Positions 45,982 through 54,916 of a DNA stretch of 64,000 bases are shown here, piece after piece (the first letter of the stretch is position 1; every line of letters begins with the position of its first letter). The stretch comes from Myxococcales bacterium (lineage in GTDB: Bacteria > Myxococcota_A > UBA9160 > UBA4427). Location: positions 124,001-188,000 of the forward strand of contig DUBZ01000135.1 of the NCBI GenBank assembly GCA_012960035.1. Direction: 5' to 3'. The position numbers were made by a program, and so were the translations under genes. The notes under the pieces are model-generated. The model was not told the DNA's origin. It ran no database searches and saw nothing but the letters and a program-made list of their open reading frames with translations.

Positions 45982-47913
45982 ATGGCTACACAATTCTTCG
46001 AGCAGCAGGATCGGGCGCGCCGCCACACGACGCGGCTGGTCTTTCTCTTCGGCCTCGCGGTCGTCGCCCTCGTTCTCGGTCTCTATGTGCTGGCAGCAGT
46101 GGCGACCGGCTTTCGGGGTACGGACCCAAGGACCGACCAGTTGGTCTTCGAGATCGTGTGGCTCGATCCTCTATTGATGCTTCACGTCGGTCTTCTCACT
46201 CTTGTCGTCGTCGGCGGCGCGAGCTTGTACCGCATTAGTCAACTCTCAGGCGGTGGTCGCGTAGTGGCCGAGGGATTAGGCGGTCGTCTCTTGCATGCAG
46301 ATTCGAATGCACCCCTTGAGAGAAAAATCCTGAATGTCGTCGAGGAAATGGCGATCGCTTCGGGGATCCCCACGCCGGCGGTCTACCTCCTGGATCACGA
46401 GGGTGGAATCAACGCCTTCGCGGCGGGCTTCAGTCCGAGCGATGCGGTCATCGGGATTACCCGAGGTTGTGCGGAGCAGCTCTCTCGCGATGAGCTACAG
46501 GGCGTCGTTGCGCATGAGTTCAGCCACATCATGAACGGTGATATTCGGCTCAATATCCGTCTGATGGGCGTTCTCTACGGCATCCTCGTGATCGGCATGG
46601 TCGGCTACTTCCTATTGCGCTCCTCGCTGTGGGCCGGCGCGGCCTCGCGACGCAATAGCAAGGACAACTCGGCGATGGCAATGGTGGCAGGTGGCATCGC
46701 TCTGATGGCCCTGGGCTTTATTGGCACGTTATTCGGCAACCTAATCAAGGCTTCGGTGAGTCGTCAGCGCGAGTTTCTGGCCGACGCCTCGGCGGTCCAG
46801 TTCACCCGCAATCCCGACGGCATTTCCGGCGCGCTCAAAAAGATCGGCGGATTCGATGCGGGTTCGCACATGGAGAGCGCTGCGGCACCAGAGTCGAGCC
46901 ACCTCTTCTTCGGACAAGCGCTCCGATCCGGGTTCAACTCTCTCTTCGCGACGCATCCGCCGCTGGCCGAGCGCATCAAGATTCTCGACCCCAGCTGGCA
47001 AGGTGAGATGACCGAGATCAGTTCGGAGGCTGCGCCGTCTTCCGGGGCCGCAACGGCCGGGTTCGCGGGCGGAGGTGTTGCCCCCGCGTTCGCTGGGAGT
47101 GCGGTCGATCAGATGGGGCGCATCTCGACGGCGCACCTCGCCTATGCAGTGCAGCTGTTGCGTGAACTGCCGCCCGCGGTGAAAGAGGCCGCCCACGATC
47201 CCTATGCGGCGCGCGCGGTCGTCTATGCGCTGCTGATGGATGCGGATCCCGAATCGCGCAAGCTCCAGATCGACATCATCGACGCAAAGGGCGAACGCGG
47301 GGTTCCCGAACTAACGCGTAAGCTGCTGCCCGAGGTGGAGCGCCTTGGCCGCGCTCATCGCCTGCCTCTCATCGACCTCGTCCTGCCCGCGCTGCGCGAC
47401 CTCTCGGCTTCGCAATACGAGGGCTTCCGAGGCGTCGTGCAGGATCTCGTGCAGGCCGATCAACGTATAGACCTCTTTGAGTGGGCGTTGCAGCGAATTC
47501 TGCTCACACACCTCGCGCCTAACTTCGAGGGTGTGCACCGGCCAGCACGCCGATTGCGATCGAAGCATCAGCTACAGCAAGTATTGGAAACGATTCTCTC
47601 CACGTTGGCACGTTTCGGGAATCTGTCTGAGAGCGCGATGCGGGAGTCCGTGGCCAGCGCGGGTCGCACTCTCGTTAAGGCTGAACTGCGACTACTGGAC
47701 GACGACAAGGTTGGCCTCGCGGCGCTCGATGAGGCACTGGGGTTGGCGGCGTCACTCGATTCGAGGGCGAAGGAACTGGTGCTGCGCGCCTGCGCACAGG
47801 TCATCGCCGCAGACGGCGAGGTGGCTGACTCCGAGGCGGAACTCTTCCGTGCGATCGGGGACAGTCTTGGCTGCCCGATGCCTCCGCTGCTTCCGGGCCA
47901 GACCCTGGCCTGA
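45982..47913 (+). CDS. M48-family membrane zinc metalloprotease with C-terminal TerB-like region
   Basis: 643 residues. Two N-terminal helices (LVFLFGLAVVALVLGLYVLAAV and MLHVGLLTLVVVGGASLY) precede the catalytic domain, whose zinc motif is VVAHEFSHIMNGD with a third ligand expected in QREFLADASAVQF. Two more membrane segments follow the motif, as in HtpX-like proteases. After THPPLAERIKILDP the protein continues for some 270 residues, longer than HtpX (293). The last 50 residues (LRACAQVIAADGEVADSEAELFRAIGDSLG) resemble a TerB/co-chaperone-like metal-binding helix pair. With LemA it forms a conserved two-gene unit, likely in membrane-protein quality control. Confidence 0.92.
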   Translation: MATQFFEQQDRARRHTTRLVFLFGLAVVALVLGLYVLAAVATGFRGTDPRTDQLVFEIVWLDPLLMLHVGLLTLVVVGGASLYRISQLSGGGRVVAEGLGGRLLHADSNAPLERKILNVVEEMAIASGIPTPAVYLLDHEGGINAFAAGFSPSDAVIGITRGCAEQLSRDELQGVVAHEFSHIMNGDIRLNIRLMGVLYGILVIGMVGYFLLRSSLWAGAASRRNSKDNSAMAMVAGGIALMALGFIGTLFGNLIKASVSRQREFLADASAVQFTRNPDGISGALKKIGGFDAGSHMESAAAPESSHLFFGQALRSGFNSLFATHPPLAERIKILDPSWQGEMTEISSEAAPSSGAATAGFAGGGVAPAFAGSAVDQMGRISTAHLAYAVQLLRELPPAVKEAAHDPYAARAVVYALLMDADPESRKLQIDIIDAKGERGVPELTRKLLPEVERLGRAHRLPLIDLVLPALRDLSASQYEGFRGVVQDLVQADQRIDLFEWALQRILLTHLAPNFEGVHRPARRLRSKHQLQQVLETILSTLARFGNLSESAMRESVASAGRTLVKAELRLLDDDKVGLAALDEALGLAASLDSRAKELVLRACAQVIAADGEVADSEAELFRAIGDSLGCPMPPLLPGQTLA

Positions 47914-47971
47914 CTGGGGTGGGATGCTGCCCGAGAGTCCGACCTTAGTCTATTCTCCTGAATTTTTTTCG

Positions 47972-48070
47972 GCCTAACAGGGATCAACTCCCTGGGACGA
48001 GCTCCCCCAGACGCCGCCCAACGCCCGCCGGCATTGAGTTTGCAGTTGCAGAGACTTTCACTGAACATCG
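47972..48070. repeat. Dispersed intergenic repeat, copy C
   Basis: GCCTAACAGGGATCAACTCC starts the copy and GGCATTGAGTTTGCAGTTGC lies towards its end, followed by AGAGAC. It is similar in order and spacing to copies A (37.16 kb) and B (43.26 kb). It lies in the gap between the M48 protease and the epoxide-hydrolase-like gene. The remainder of 47914-48170 holds no gene. Confidence 0.45.
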
Positions 48071-48170
48071 TCAGTTCCCTGAGCTGCCCCGAAACGGTCC
48101 GCTCGCGTTACAGTCCTAGTTCGCTCGAGCCCGGGCGATGTCCCGCAGAAACCATGGATTGGAGAGCCCG

Positions 48171-48605
48171 ATGAGTAATGAAGAGCACCGAGCCGTCGTC
48201 ACGAAAATGTGGGATGCCCTGACTGTCATGGACTGGGAGACGCTGAAGAGCTGCCTTACGGAGGACATCCACTACGAGGACGTGCCCACCGAAGATCCGG
48301 GCGCTCGCGATCCCGAGAATGTCGTGAAGAGGCTTCGGATCGCGTTCGATCACCTCGGCGACCACAAGCATGTAGTGCACCACATGGTGTGCGAGGGTGA
48401 CGTCGTCTTCCTCGATCACACCGAGGAATGGACGTTCAAATCGGGGGAGCAGGTTTCCCATCAGTTTTGCACGCTGCACGAGATGCGGGACGGAAAGATT
48501 TCTCGTTGGAGCGACTACTGGGACGTGTCTAGCTTTGTCGGCCAGTTTCCGAAATGGTTCCTCGAGGAGATGGCCAAGAGCAGCGCGGCCGACTTTTCGG
48601 GGTAG
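48171..48605 (+). CDS. Limonene-1,2-epoxide hydrolase-like (NTF2-fold) protein
   Basis: 144 residues from ATG 48171 (MSNEEHRAVVTKMWDAL), with GAGAG upstream. The cone-shaped NTF2/SnoaL fold is indicated by the pattern MDWETLKSCLTEDIHYEDVPTEDPGARDPENVVKRL, then EGDVVFLDHTEEWTF and EMRDGKISRWSDYWD. The ARDPENVVKRL and DGKI-RW-DYWD elements are those of limonene-epoxide hydrolase relatives, where Asp, Arg, Asp form the water-activating triad. Related proteins also act in steroid isomerisation, so the reaction is uncertain. It is transcribed alone and converges with the next flavoprotein gene. Confidence 0.75.
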   Translation: MSNEEHRAVVTKMWDALTVMDWETLKSCLTEDIHYEDVPTEDPGARDPENVVKRLRIAFDHLGDHKHVVHHMVCEGDVVFLDHTEEWTFKSGEQVSHQFCTLHEMRDGKISRWSDYWDVSSFVGQFPKWFLEEMAKSSAADFSG

Positions 48606-48747
48606 TGCCTCCGATTAGCACCTCCAACGAGCAGGTCTGTGCGCTAATGCTGGGCGCCCCGAATCAACTTTCCCGGGTATAGGCCCGAGACCTCGTCATT
48701 CTCCATGGTGACTTGATCGTGATGGATACGACGAGGGCGATCGACAA

Positions 48748-49935
48748 CTAGAAGGGCAACGGTTCGAGACCGAGCGCCGCCTTTGCGGCCTCGCGATATG
48801 AACGGTCGTCGAAGACCTGATGCCCCGCGCCGATGTAGATGTCGCGGAAGCATCTCTGGAGACGGCTCGGATTGCGCATGCCCGCGCTGCCCGACGCTTC
48901 CCAGGCGAAGACGATGGCCGACTTGGCGACGTGCTTGACGACGGTGTTGGCGTGGGCCTTCGACTGGCGTACGGCGTTTGCGCAGTCCGCATCCGACGCA
49001 CCGCTGTCGATGAGCTCGACGGCCCGATTGTAGATGGTCGAGATCTGGATGCGCGCCGCGTCGATGGCCGTTTGATGAAGGCCAAAGTCGCGTTGGAATT
49101 CTTCCTGCTCGCGAAGCGGGAGAGAGCCGAGTCGAGTGCGGCCCGCTTTGGCAATTTCTGCGATTTCAAAGAGTGCGCGGGAGGCGACTCCGAGCGCCCA
49201 GGCCGACGTGGCGATGCTGCCATAGGCTTGGGGGCCGAGGCCGAAGGCCGCGCCGCCGCTCTGATGCGGCGCGTATCCCATGTCGATGTTCCAGGTCGCG
49301 CCTTCCTCAACAAACGTCTCAGGGATCTCGTAGTCGCAGCTCCCGGTTCCGCGCAGCCCCATTGTGTCCCAGTTGCCCTTCAGCACCGCGACCTCGGCGG
49401 GCACGAAAAAGCCGACCAGCGGCAGCGCTCCGTCTTCACCGATCGGAGCGGGCATCCCATCGCGCATGATGACCGCACCGCCGCCCATGTATCCGGCATG
49501 CCCGGAGCCACTCGCGAATTGCCAGTTCCCGGAGACGCGATATCCGCCATCTTCTTCGTGGGCGACGCCGATGGGCGCAAAGTGTCCGGCGCCGGCGCCC
49601 ATCGCGGCGAAGGTCTTTGCGTATGCCGGATCGATGTAGGAGAGATAGGAGCCCGTGATCGTATTCTGGCCGATCGCCCAGCCGGTGGCGCCATCGGCGT
49701 AGGCGAGCTCCTCGCAGACAGCAATGACCGTATCGACGTCCGCCTCGAGACCTCCCACCTCCTTGGGTGTGCTCAAGAGAAAGAGCCCGGCCTTCTCGAT
49801 CCCATCGACGACGGGCCTGGTGATGTTGCAAGTCGCTTCGATCTCGTCGGCTTCGGATTCGATGAGTTCTCGCAGGCTACGGGCGGCTTGAATCAGAGTG
49901 AAATCGGGCACGCGTTCTCCAGCTTTGAGTGCCAA
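48748..49935 (-). CDS. Acyl-CoA dehydrogenase-fold flavoprotein (HsaA/HpaB-like)
   Basis: 395 residues. The N-terminal helices include GIEKAGLFLLSTPKEVGGLEADVDTVIAVCEELAYADGATGWAIGQN. The beta-domain reads GGYRVSGNWQFASGSGHAGYMGGGAV and GNWDTMGLRGTGSCDYEIPETFVEE. The C-terminal bundle has HVAKSAIVFAWEASGSAGMRNPSRLQRCFRDIYIGAGHQVFDDRSYREAAKAALGL, close to the end of flavin-dependent oxygenase subunits such as HsaA. The GTGSxD element is shared with the flavoprotein at 37.9 kb, but the two are only distantly similar. It probably needs a flavin reductase partner elsewhere. Substrate not evident. Confidence 0.83.
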   Translation of the reverse strand: MALKAGERVPDFTLIQAARSLRELIESEADEIEATCNITRPVVDGIEKAGLFLLSTPKEVGGLEADVDTVIAVCEELAYADGATGWAIGQNTITGSYLSYIDPAYAKTFAAMGAGAGHFAPIGVAHEEDGGYRVSGNWQFASGSGHAGYMGGGAVIMRDGMPAPIGEDGALPLVGFFVPAEVAVLKGNWDTMGLRGTGSCDYEIPETFVEEGATWNIDMGYAPHQSGGAAFGLGPQAYGSIATSAWALGVASRALFEIAEIAKAGRTRLGSLPLREQEEFQRDFGLHQTAIDAARIQISTIYNRAVELIDSGASDADCANAVRQSKAHANTVVKHVAKSAIVFAWEASGSAGMRNPSRLQRCFRDIYIGAGHQVFDDRSYREAAKAALGLEPLPF

Positions 49936-50323
49936 GACCGTCCTTGGCGAATACCATCCATTATACGGTGACCCGACCAGCGAATCGGACGCTCAAGCTA
50001 TGAGAGTCTCTTAGACAGAGGACAGATCGTCGGCTTCGATCGCAGCGGCCGCAAGCCGTTGACGAGTTCCTTCACCACGATTTCGATGGGAAGCAAGCTT
50101 GGGGGATCGTAAGCGATCTGCGGATCGAAGCGCACCGCCTGATGCAGAAACGTGGCGGGATCCCCGAATCCCAGTTCTGGAACCGTCCAGCCAGGGGGCG
50201 CAGCCCACCAAACCCCTTGTTCAGCTCGTTCTGTTAATCTTGGCGGTCCGGTGAGCCGGATCTTCTGCTGAACGGCCTATCCGTTATGCGATCAACAAGA
50301 CTAGACAAGAGAAGGACTCCACA
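49936..50323. other. Intergenic region with an unassigned open frame
   Basis: Between divergent genes. On the minus strand one frame, without a start codon, stays open for about 85 codons (stop near 49990, upstream stop near 50280) and contains VWWAAPPGWTVPELGFGDPA and FDPQIAYDPPSLLPIEIVV. I do not recognise it; it could be a remnant or chance. AAGGA before 50324 belongs to the selenoprotein gene. Confidence 0.3.
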
Positions 50324-51460
50324 ATGATCCTCAGTCAACTCGAAATCGACACCAACACATTTCAGGCCGAGACCGGCTGGGCGATCAAACCCGAGGGAGC
50401 TTGTAAGGGCGAGGTGTGCGTACCGCTCGCGGGCGGCTTTGAACTGTCCCGGGCGGCTGAGAGTCTGGGGATGGCGCTCGTACATGATGCCGAGCACGGG
50501 GTTTGGGCTCTCGGGCCCGAGTCGCTGAACGGTCGCGCGCTTGTCACCGCCGAAGCGCCCGATTTGGTCCTCCCCGACTTGAACGGCAAGGCGTTTCATC
50601 TTTCATCGCTGCGCGGACAGAAAGTCGTGATCGTTTCCTGGGCGCCGTATTGAGGCTGCCGCTTTGACCTGCCCGGGTGGCAGGCATTACGCACGGAACT
50701 CCATCCCCTTGGCGTCGAAATCGTGACGGTCTCCCTCGAACTCAGTGATCCGGAAGCGTCGCGGCCGTTCATTGAGGCCGCCGCGCCCGAGCATCCGTCG
50801 CTGCTTGATCCGACTCATAAGCTCGACGCGCTCTTCGGCGTGGTCAACATCCCGAATGTGATTTGGATCGACGAAGAGGGCATCATCGTTCGCCCGGCCG
50901 AACCAGGCTGGCCCGGCCCGATGCACTACCCAGAGTCCTTCGCGAAACGGATGGCCGAGCGCATGGCGGAAGCCGCCAAGGCCGCTGCGGCAGCAAAGGA
51001 CGAGGGCGGACCGAAGCCACCCGATCTGATGAAACTTCTTGGAAGCGGACAGGTCCGAGACTCCTATCCTGATGCGATCCGCGACTGGGCCCGCAACGGT
51101 GCCAGCAGCGCCTTCGCGATGCCGCCTAACCACGTGGTCGACGCGTCCCAACCACGTCCACTTGAGAAATCAGAGGGTGCCGCTCACTTCGAGCTCGCCA
51201 ATCACTTCTGGCGAATCGGCGAACGAGACGCCGCGATCCGCCATTTCAACGAGTGCCATCAGCTCCAACCCGAAAATTGGACGTATAAACGTCAAGCCTG
51301 GTCGCTCGTCGGCAACGAACGCGCGGGCGGCGGTGAGATCGGCCGGTTTTCGCAAGCGCCATTGCCTGGCGAGGAAGCCGACTGGCCCTTCGACACAAAT
51401 TTCAACGACAACGTCGCGGAGCTCGAACCCGGCCAATACTATCCAAAGACGATCGAGTGA
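50324..51460 (+). CDS. Probable selenocysteine-containing thioredoxin-fold (AhpC/TSA-like) protein with TPR-like tail
   Basis: The frame is continuous from ATG 50324 (AAGGA upstream) to 51460, 378 residues, interrupted only by TGA at 50651-50653 (position 110). Upstream, APDLVLPDLNGKAFHLSSLRG and VVIVSWAPY are the start of a redoxin domain. The TGA falls exactly at the peroxidatic/first redox Cys position, followed by GCRFDLPGWQALRTELHPLG, so the motif is UGC (Sec110, Cys112), where homologues as I recall them have CGC. The redoxin continues past the TGA with VTVSLELSDP and NIPNVIWIDEEG (cis-Pro loop). A helical tail with a TPR-like AAHFELANHFWRIGERDAAIRHFNECHQLQPENW ends the protein. A hairpin suited to a bacterial SECIS follows the TGA. 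Alternatively it is a single-nonsense pseudogene. Confidence 0.78.
50651..50684 (+). promoter_or_regulatory. In-frame UGA and SECIS-like hairpin
   Basis: After the TGA (50651-50653), CCTGCC (50668-50673) and GGCAGG (50679-50684) form a perfect six-pair stem around the loop CGGGT. The loop starts 20 bases after the UGA and has a G among its first two bases. These are the published-type criteria for bacterial SECIS elements (short stem, small apical loop with an early G, 16-37 bases from UGA), which recruit SelB and Sec-tRNA. Confidence 0.65.
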
Positions 51461-51616
51461 ACTGAGGTCGCGCCGTCGTGCGCGATCCCAGATGGATACT
51501 CCGCGACCTTCGACTCAGCACACGCGTTTGTTGAGCCCACTTTAGGTTTTCGTAGCCGTCCGGTTGAGTGGCATTTCCGAATGGGCGATTCGCCAAGAAA
51601 AGGAGAATGGGCTCCG

Positions 51617-52834
51617 ATGCCGGCCGCACCCAACTCTGGCGTACGTGGTCGCGGATGGTTCAACGCGGTGGTTGCGTCCTGGTTTGCCTCCTTCGGCATG
51701 CAGTCGGTGTTGTTTTCGTGGCTGATCGTCGGTGAGCTGCGCGCGAGCGCCGAGTGGGTCGGCTTCGCACAGTCCGCTTCGGCACTGCCGCAACTGGTTC
51801 TCTTGATCGTTGGTGGCGTGGTCGCCGATCGCATCGAACCTCGGCGCCTGCTGACCGGATTGCACGTAGTCGCCGTGCTACCGCCGATCTCGCTTGCAAT
51901 CGTGATTCTCGTAGGCCAGCTCAGCATCGCCAGCGTCATCGCCTACGGCGTGGCGATCGGCGTGATCAACGCCTTCTTAATGCCGGCACGAGACTCGCTG
52001 CTTTCCCGCGTTGCTGGAACGATGATGCTCCAGACCGTCACGCTTATGACGGTGGTCCAATTCAGTGCGCAGATCACGGGGACCCTGGCCGCTGGTGTCA
52101 TCGAATGGGTCGGAACGCCGACGATCCTCGGACTCCAGTCGGTTGTTCTGTTGAGTGGAGTCTGGTTCGCATCGCGACTGCCGGGTGTGCCGGTCAAGAG
52201 TGTTCACCTGGGGGCACAAAGATCGACCGATAGTCGCTGGCACCAGATCATGGCCGGAGTTCGCGAGGTTGCAGGCGACCCGGCGCTGCGCTCGATGGGA
52301 ATTCTCGTCGCGTGCGTTGGACTGTTCTTCATCGGCCCCTTTGTGGTCATCTTCCCGATCCTGGTAAGAGACGTCTACGAAGGAGGAGCTCAGGCGTTAG
52401 CGATTGTGTTGATGCTCTTTCCATTGGGGACCATCATCGGTTCCTTCACGCTGCGCCGCCGTAGTGTCATTCGTCTAAAGATCCGCACGACGATGATCGC
52501 CCTGATGATCGCTTCGATACTGCTTGGCTGGATCGGACTCCAATGGTCGTGGGGATGGTTTCTGGCCTTGACCCTTTGCTGGGGTCTCACGGGTTCGGTC
52601 TTCATCAACCTCTCGCGAGCGGTCTTCCAGGAAAAGGCGACCGAAGCCAATCTCGCACGCGTCCTTTCGATCTACCAACTCGGCCTGATCGCGGGCGCTC
52701 CCATCGGCTCGTTAATTGCGGGGCTGATGAGCGGGGCGTTCGGGCCGGGTGTCGCAATCTCGCTTGGTGGCGGAACGATGTTCACGGTGGTCGCGTTGCT
52801 ATGGCTGTTCACGGACACGGCCTCGATTGAGTGA
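51617..52834 (+). CDS. Major facilitator superfamily exporter (EntS-like, MFS_3)
   Basis: About 405 residues from ATG 51617, which lies 13 bases after AAAGGAG; an ATG at 51581 in frame has no site. Twelve hydrophobic segments are readable. The first reads WFNAVVASWFASFGMQSVLFSWLIV. The A-motif region is VVADRIEPRRLLTGLHVVAV, matching the GxxxDRxxRR loop of the superfamily, and DSLLSRVAGTMMLQTVTLM follows helix 4/5 as in MFS_3 exporters such as EntS. The protein probably exports a small molecule or siderophore-like compound; no biosynthetic partner is nearby. Confidence 0.85.
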   Translation: MPAAPNSGVRGRGWFNAVVASWFASFGMQSVLFSWLIVGELRASAEWVGFAQSASALPQLVLLIVGGVVADRIEPRRLLTGLHVVAVLPPISLAIVILVGQLSIASVIAYGVAIGVINAFLMPARDSLLSRVAGTMMLQTVTLMTVVQFSAQITGTLAAGVIEWVGTPTILGLQSVVLLSGVWFASRLPGVPVKSVHLGAQRSTDSRWHQIMAGVREVAGDPALRSMGILVACVGLFFIGPFVVIFPILVRDVYEGGAQALAIVLMLFPLGTIIGSFTLRRRSVIRLKIRTTMIALMIASILLGWIGLQWSWGWFLALTLCWGLTGSVFINLSRAVFQEKATEANLARVLSIYQLGLIAGAPIGSLIAGLMSGAFGPGVAISLGGGTMFTVVALLWLFTDTASIE

Positions 52835-52937
52835 GGACACTCGAACAGAGCATCGACGCGATTGATCTCTTGCTGGGTCCCGCGCTATCCTCGTCGAGCC
52901 CGCCCGTGTCCGTTCAGCCCGAGAGTGGAATCAGACC

Positions 52938-53639
52938 TTGACTGAACTCGACACCGCGAAATCCGATTCAGAGTTGAATGACCCGAGCGATCGGGCCGCC
53001 GCGGTGCCGTCGGCCGCGGACCAGAACGCCCGAGATCGCAGAATCGTTCGTGTATGTCTCTTGATGTTAGGGGCGTTGACGGTCGGCACTTGGATCGGCG
53101 TGGCCACGTCGCCTTACCTGGTCAACAACTATCCGCTCGTCCTGATCGGGATCAGTCCGCTCAGCCGCCATGTGATCCTGGTCGCCCCATTAGTCGGTGC
53201 ACCGATCGTGCTGCTCGTATGTGGGTTGCGCACACTGACCTTTACGGCCGTCTCGTATTTCCTGGGGCGATCGATTGGCGAGCCTGGTTTGGTCTGGCTC
53301 GAACAGCGTTCCGTGAGCGCCGGCCACTTGGTTCGCTGGCTAGAGAGATTCTTTCAGCGATGGTCCTATCTTGCTGTTTTTGTCTTTCCGCAAGGTGCGA
53401 TGGCCTGCGTTGCTGGGGTGGCGCGCATGCGTCCGTTTGGTTTCTTTGTCACGGCGACCGTGGGGATCACGTTTCGGCTGAGTCTCTACGTCTGGCTCGC
53501 GGATTCCATCAGCGGGTCGATCATGAGATTTCTCGAGTTCATCCGCATCTACCAGGTGCCGGCGACAGTTGTGCTCGTGATCGGCATTGGGGCCTATCAG
53601 CTGCACAAGCGCAGGGGCCGCGGCCGCCGCAGCGCTTAA
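52938..53639 (+). CDS. VTT/DedA-like (SNARE-associated) membrane protein
   Basis: 233 residues from a TTG start at 52938. After a polar N-terminus, helices include VCLLMLGALTVGTWIGVA, VILVAPLVGAPIVLLVCGL, FTAVSYFLGRSIGEP, and VPATVVLVIGIGAYQLH. The segment YFLGRSIGEPGLVWLEQR followed by WLERFFQRWSYLAVFVFPQGAMACVAGVARMRPFGF corresponds to the re-entrant core of VTT-domain proteins, with the family F-R...P and G..RM elements. Such proteins act in lipid scrambling or undecaprenyl-phosphate recycling. It follows the MFS gene after about 100 bases and converges on the phosphoesterase gene. Confidence 0.72.
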   Translation: MTELDTAKSDSELNDPSDRAAAVPSAADQNARDRRIVRVCLLMLGALTVGTWIGVATSPYLVNNYPLVLIGISPLSRHVILVAPLVGAPIVLLVCGLRTLTFTAVSYFLGRSIGEPGLVWLEQRSVSAGHLVRWLERFFQRWSYLAVFVFPQGAMACVAGVARMRPFGFFVTATVGITFRLSLYVWLADSISGSIMRFLEFIRIYQVPATVVLVIGIGAYQLHKRRGRGRRSA

Positions 53640-53648
53640 GTCAGTTTG

Positions 53649-54821
53649 CTAGGCGGTCAGCCGGATGAGTGCGATCTCGCGCGGACAATTGAGTCGCAGC
53701 GGCAGTCCGGCCATTCCCAAGCCGCGATTCACGTACATCGTCGAATCGCCGCGCTGGTAGATGCCGCGCGTCTGATCGGAAATCATTCGAGAAGCATTGT
53801 GGTTCGTCGCGAAGGGAAGGGCGATCTGGCCGCCGTGGGTATGTCCCGAAAGCACGAGGGGAAAGCCGAGTCGCTCGGCCTGCTGAAAGAAACTGGGCCG
53901 ATGCGCCAACAAGACACACGGATGCTCACGAGGGATCTCTCGCGACAGGCGTTCGAGTACCGGGCTCTCCGAATTCCTTTCCATCCAGTTGATCGTCTGG
54001 GGGTCTTCGAGTCCGGCCATCACCAGCGATCCACCGTCGACGTCGATCTTCTCCCATTCATCACGCAGTAATCGAATCGACGTGAACTTGGCAAGCCCCG
54101 CGGCAACTTCTTCGGTCCCCGTATAGTGATCGTGATTTCCCAGCACAGCGTAGACGCCATTCTTCGCTTCGAGCTTTCCGAGACCACGACAGCCGTCTTC
54201 AATATAGTCGGGGCTGAAGTCGAAGAGATCACCCGTGATGACGATCAGATCGGCCTCGAGTTCATTGATGCGTGCAACGAAGCGCGCCAGCCGATCGGAG
54301 CTGAGAAGCGGGCCAATATGCAGGTCTGTTATGTGGATCAACTTGATGTGTGCGAGTTCGCTTGGGAAGTTCGGCAGCGAAAATGAAAGCGAATCGACGC
54401 GTACACGATGATTCCCGACTGTGGCGCCCCACAATCCGGCACCGAGTCCAAGCGTCACCACGAATCCCCCGAGCCACAGAATCCCTATATCGCGCGCGTC
54501 CTCCGCGGCAAAGATCCAGCCTCCGCTGTAGAGCAGGGCGAATACCGTCGCGAGCATCAGGCCGGTTAACAGTGCGGCCACGCTTCCGAGTATCCAGACA
54601 CGACTGAGCACGAGTCCGAGGCCCTTTGCGTGCATGCGACTGCGGGCAACTGGAAAGAGGGCCATGTTAAGCGCGCCGATGACGAGGATGACGAGCGATC
54701 CGACTGCCCAATCGAACCCGTCTCCTCTAAACGCGAGGCCTGTCCAATGCAGAATCAGACTCTCGCTCAAAGTAACGAGAAGAATTGCCAGTAGGAACAT
54801 GCGTGCCATGCGTCGGTTCAT
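53649..54821 (-). CDS. Membrane-anchored metallophosphoesterase
   Basis: 390 residues. Four N-terminal helices precede a calcineurin-like phosphoesterase domain with all metal motifs: HITDLHIGPLLSSDRL, VITGDLFDFSPDY, AVLGNHDHYTG, LLAHRPSFFQQAERLG and LVLSGHTHGGQ. The arrangement of four helices then the catalytic domain matches YkoQ/YaeI-type proteins. YaeI-like enzymes hydrolyse UDP-diacylglucosamine or related phosphoesters, so a role in envelope lipid metabolism is possible. It starts MNRRMARMFLL at 54821 with only a weak upstream site; a start a few codons later is possible. Confidence 0.9.
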   Translation of the reverse strand: MNRRMARMFLLAILLVTLSESLILHWTGLAFRGDGFDWAVGSLVILVIGALNMALFPVARSRMHAKGLGLVLSRVWILGSVAALLTGLMLATVFALLYSGGWIFAAEDARDIGILWLGGFVVTLGLGAGLWGATVGNHRVRVDSLSFSLPNFPSELAHIKLIHITDLHIGPLLSSDRLARFVARINELEADLIVITGDLFDFSPDYIEDGCRGLGKLEAKNGVYAVLGNHDHYTGTEEVAAGLAKFTSIRLLRDEWEKIDVDGGSLVMAGLEDPQTINWMERNSESPVLERLSREIPREHPCVLLAHRPSFFQQAERLGFPLVLSGHTHGGQIALPFATNHNASRMISDQTRGIYQRGDSTMYVNRGLGMAGLPLRLNCPREIALIRLTA

Positions 54822-54916
54822 TTCAGTCGTTTTCCAATGCCGCGGTTGAGTCGGCGAATTGTACTCGGTCTCTCGAGGTCCCGCGTTTCCCAGATGCCCT
54901 CCGCGCCGAATGATTT

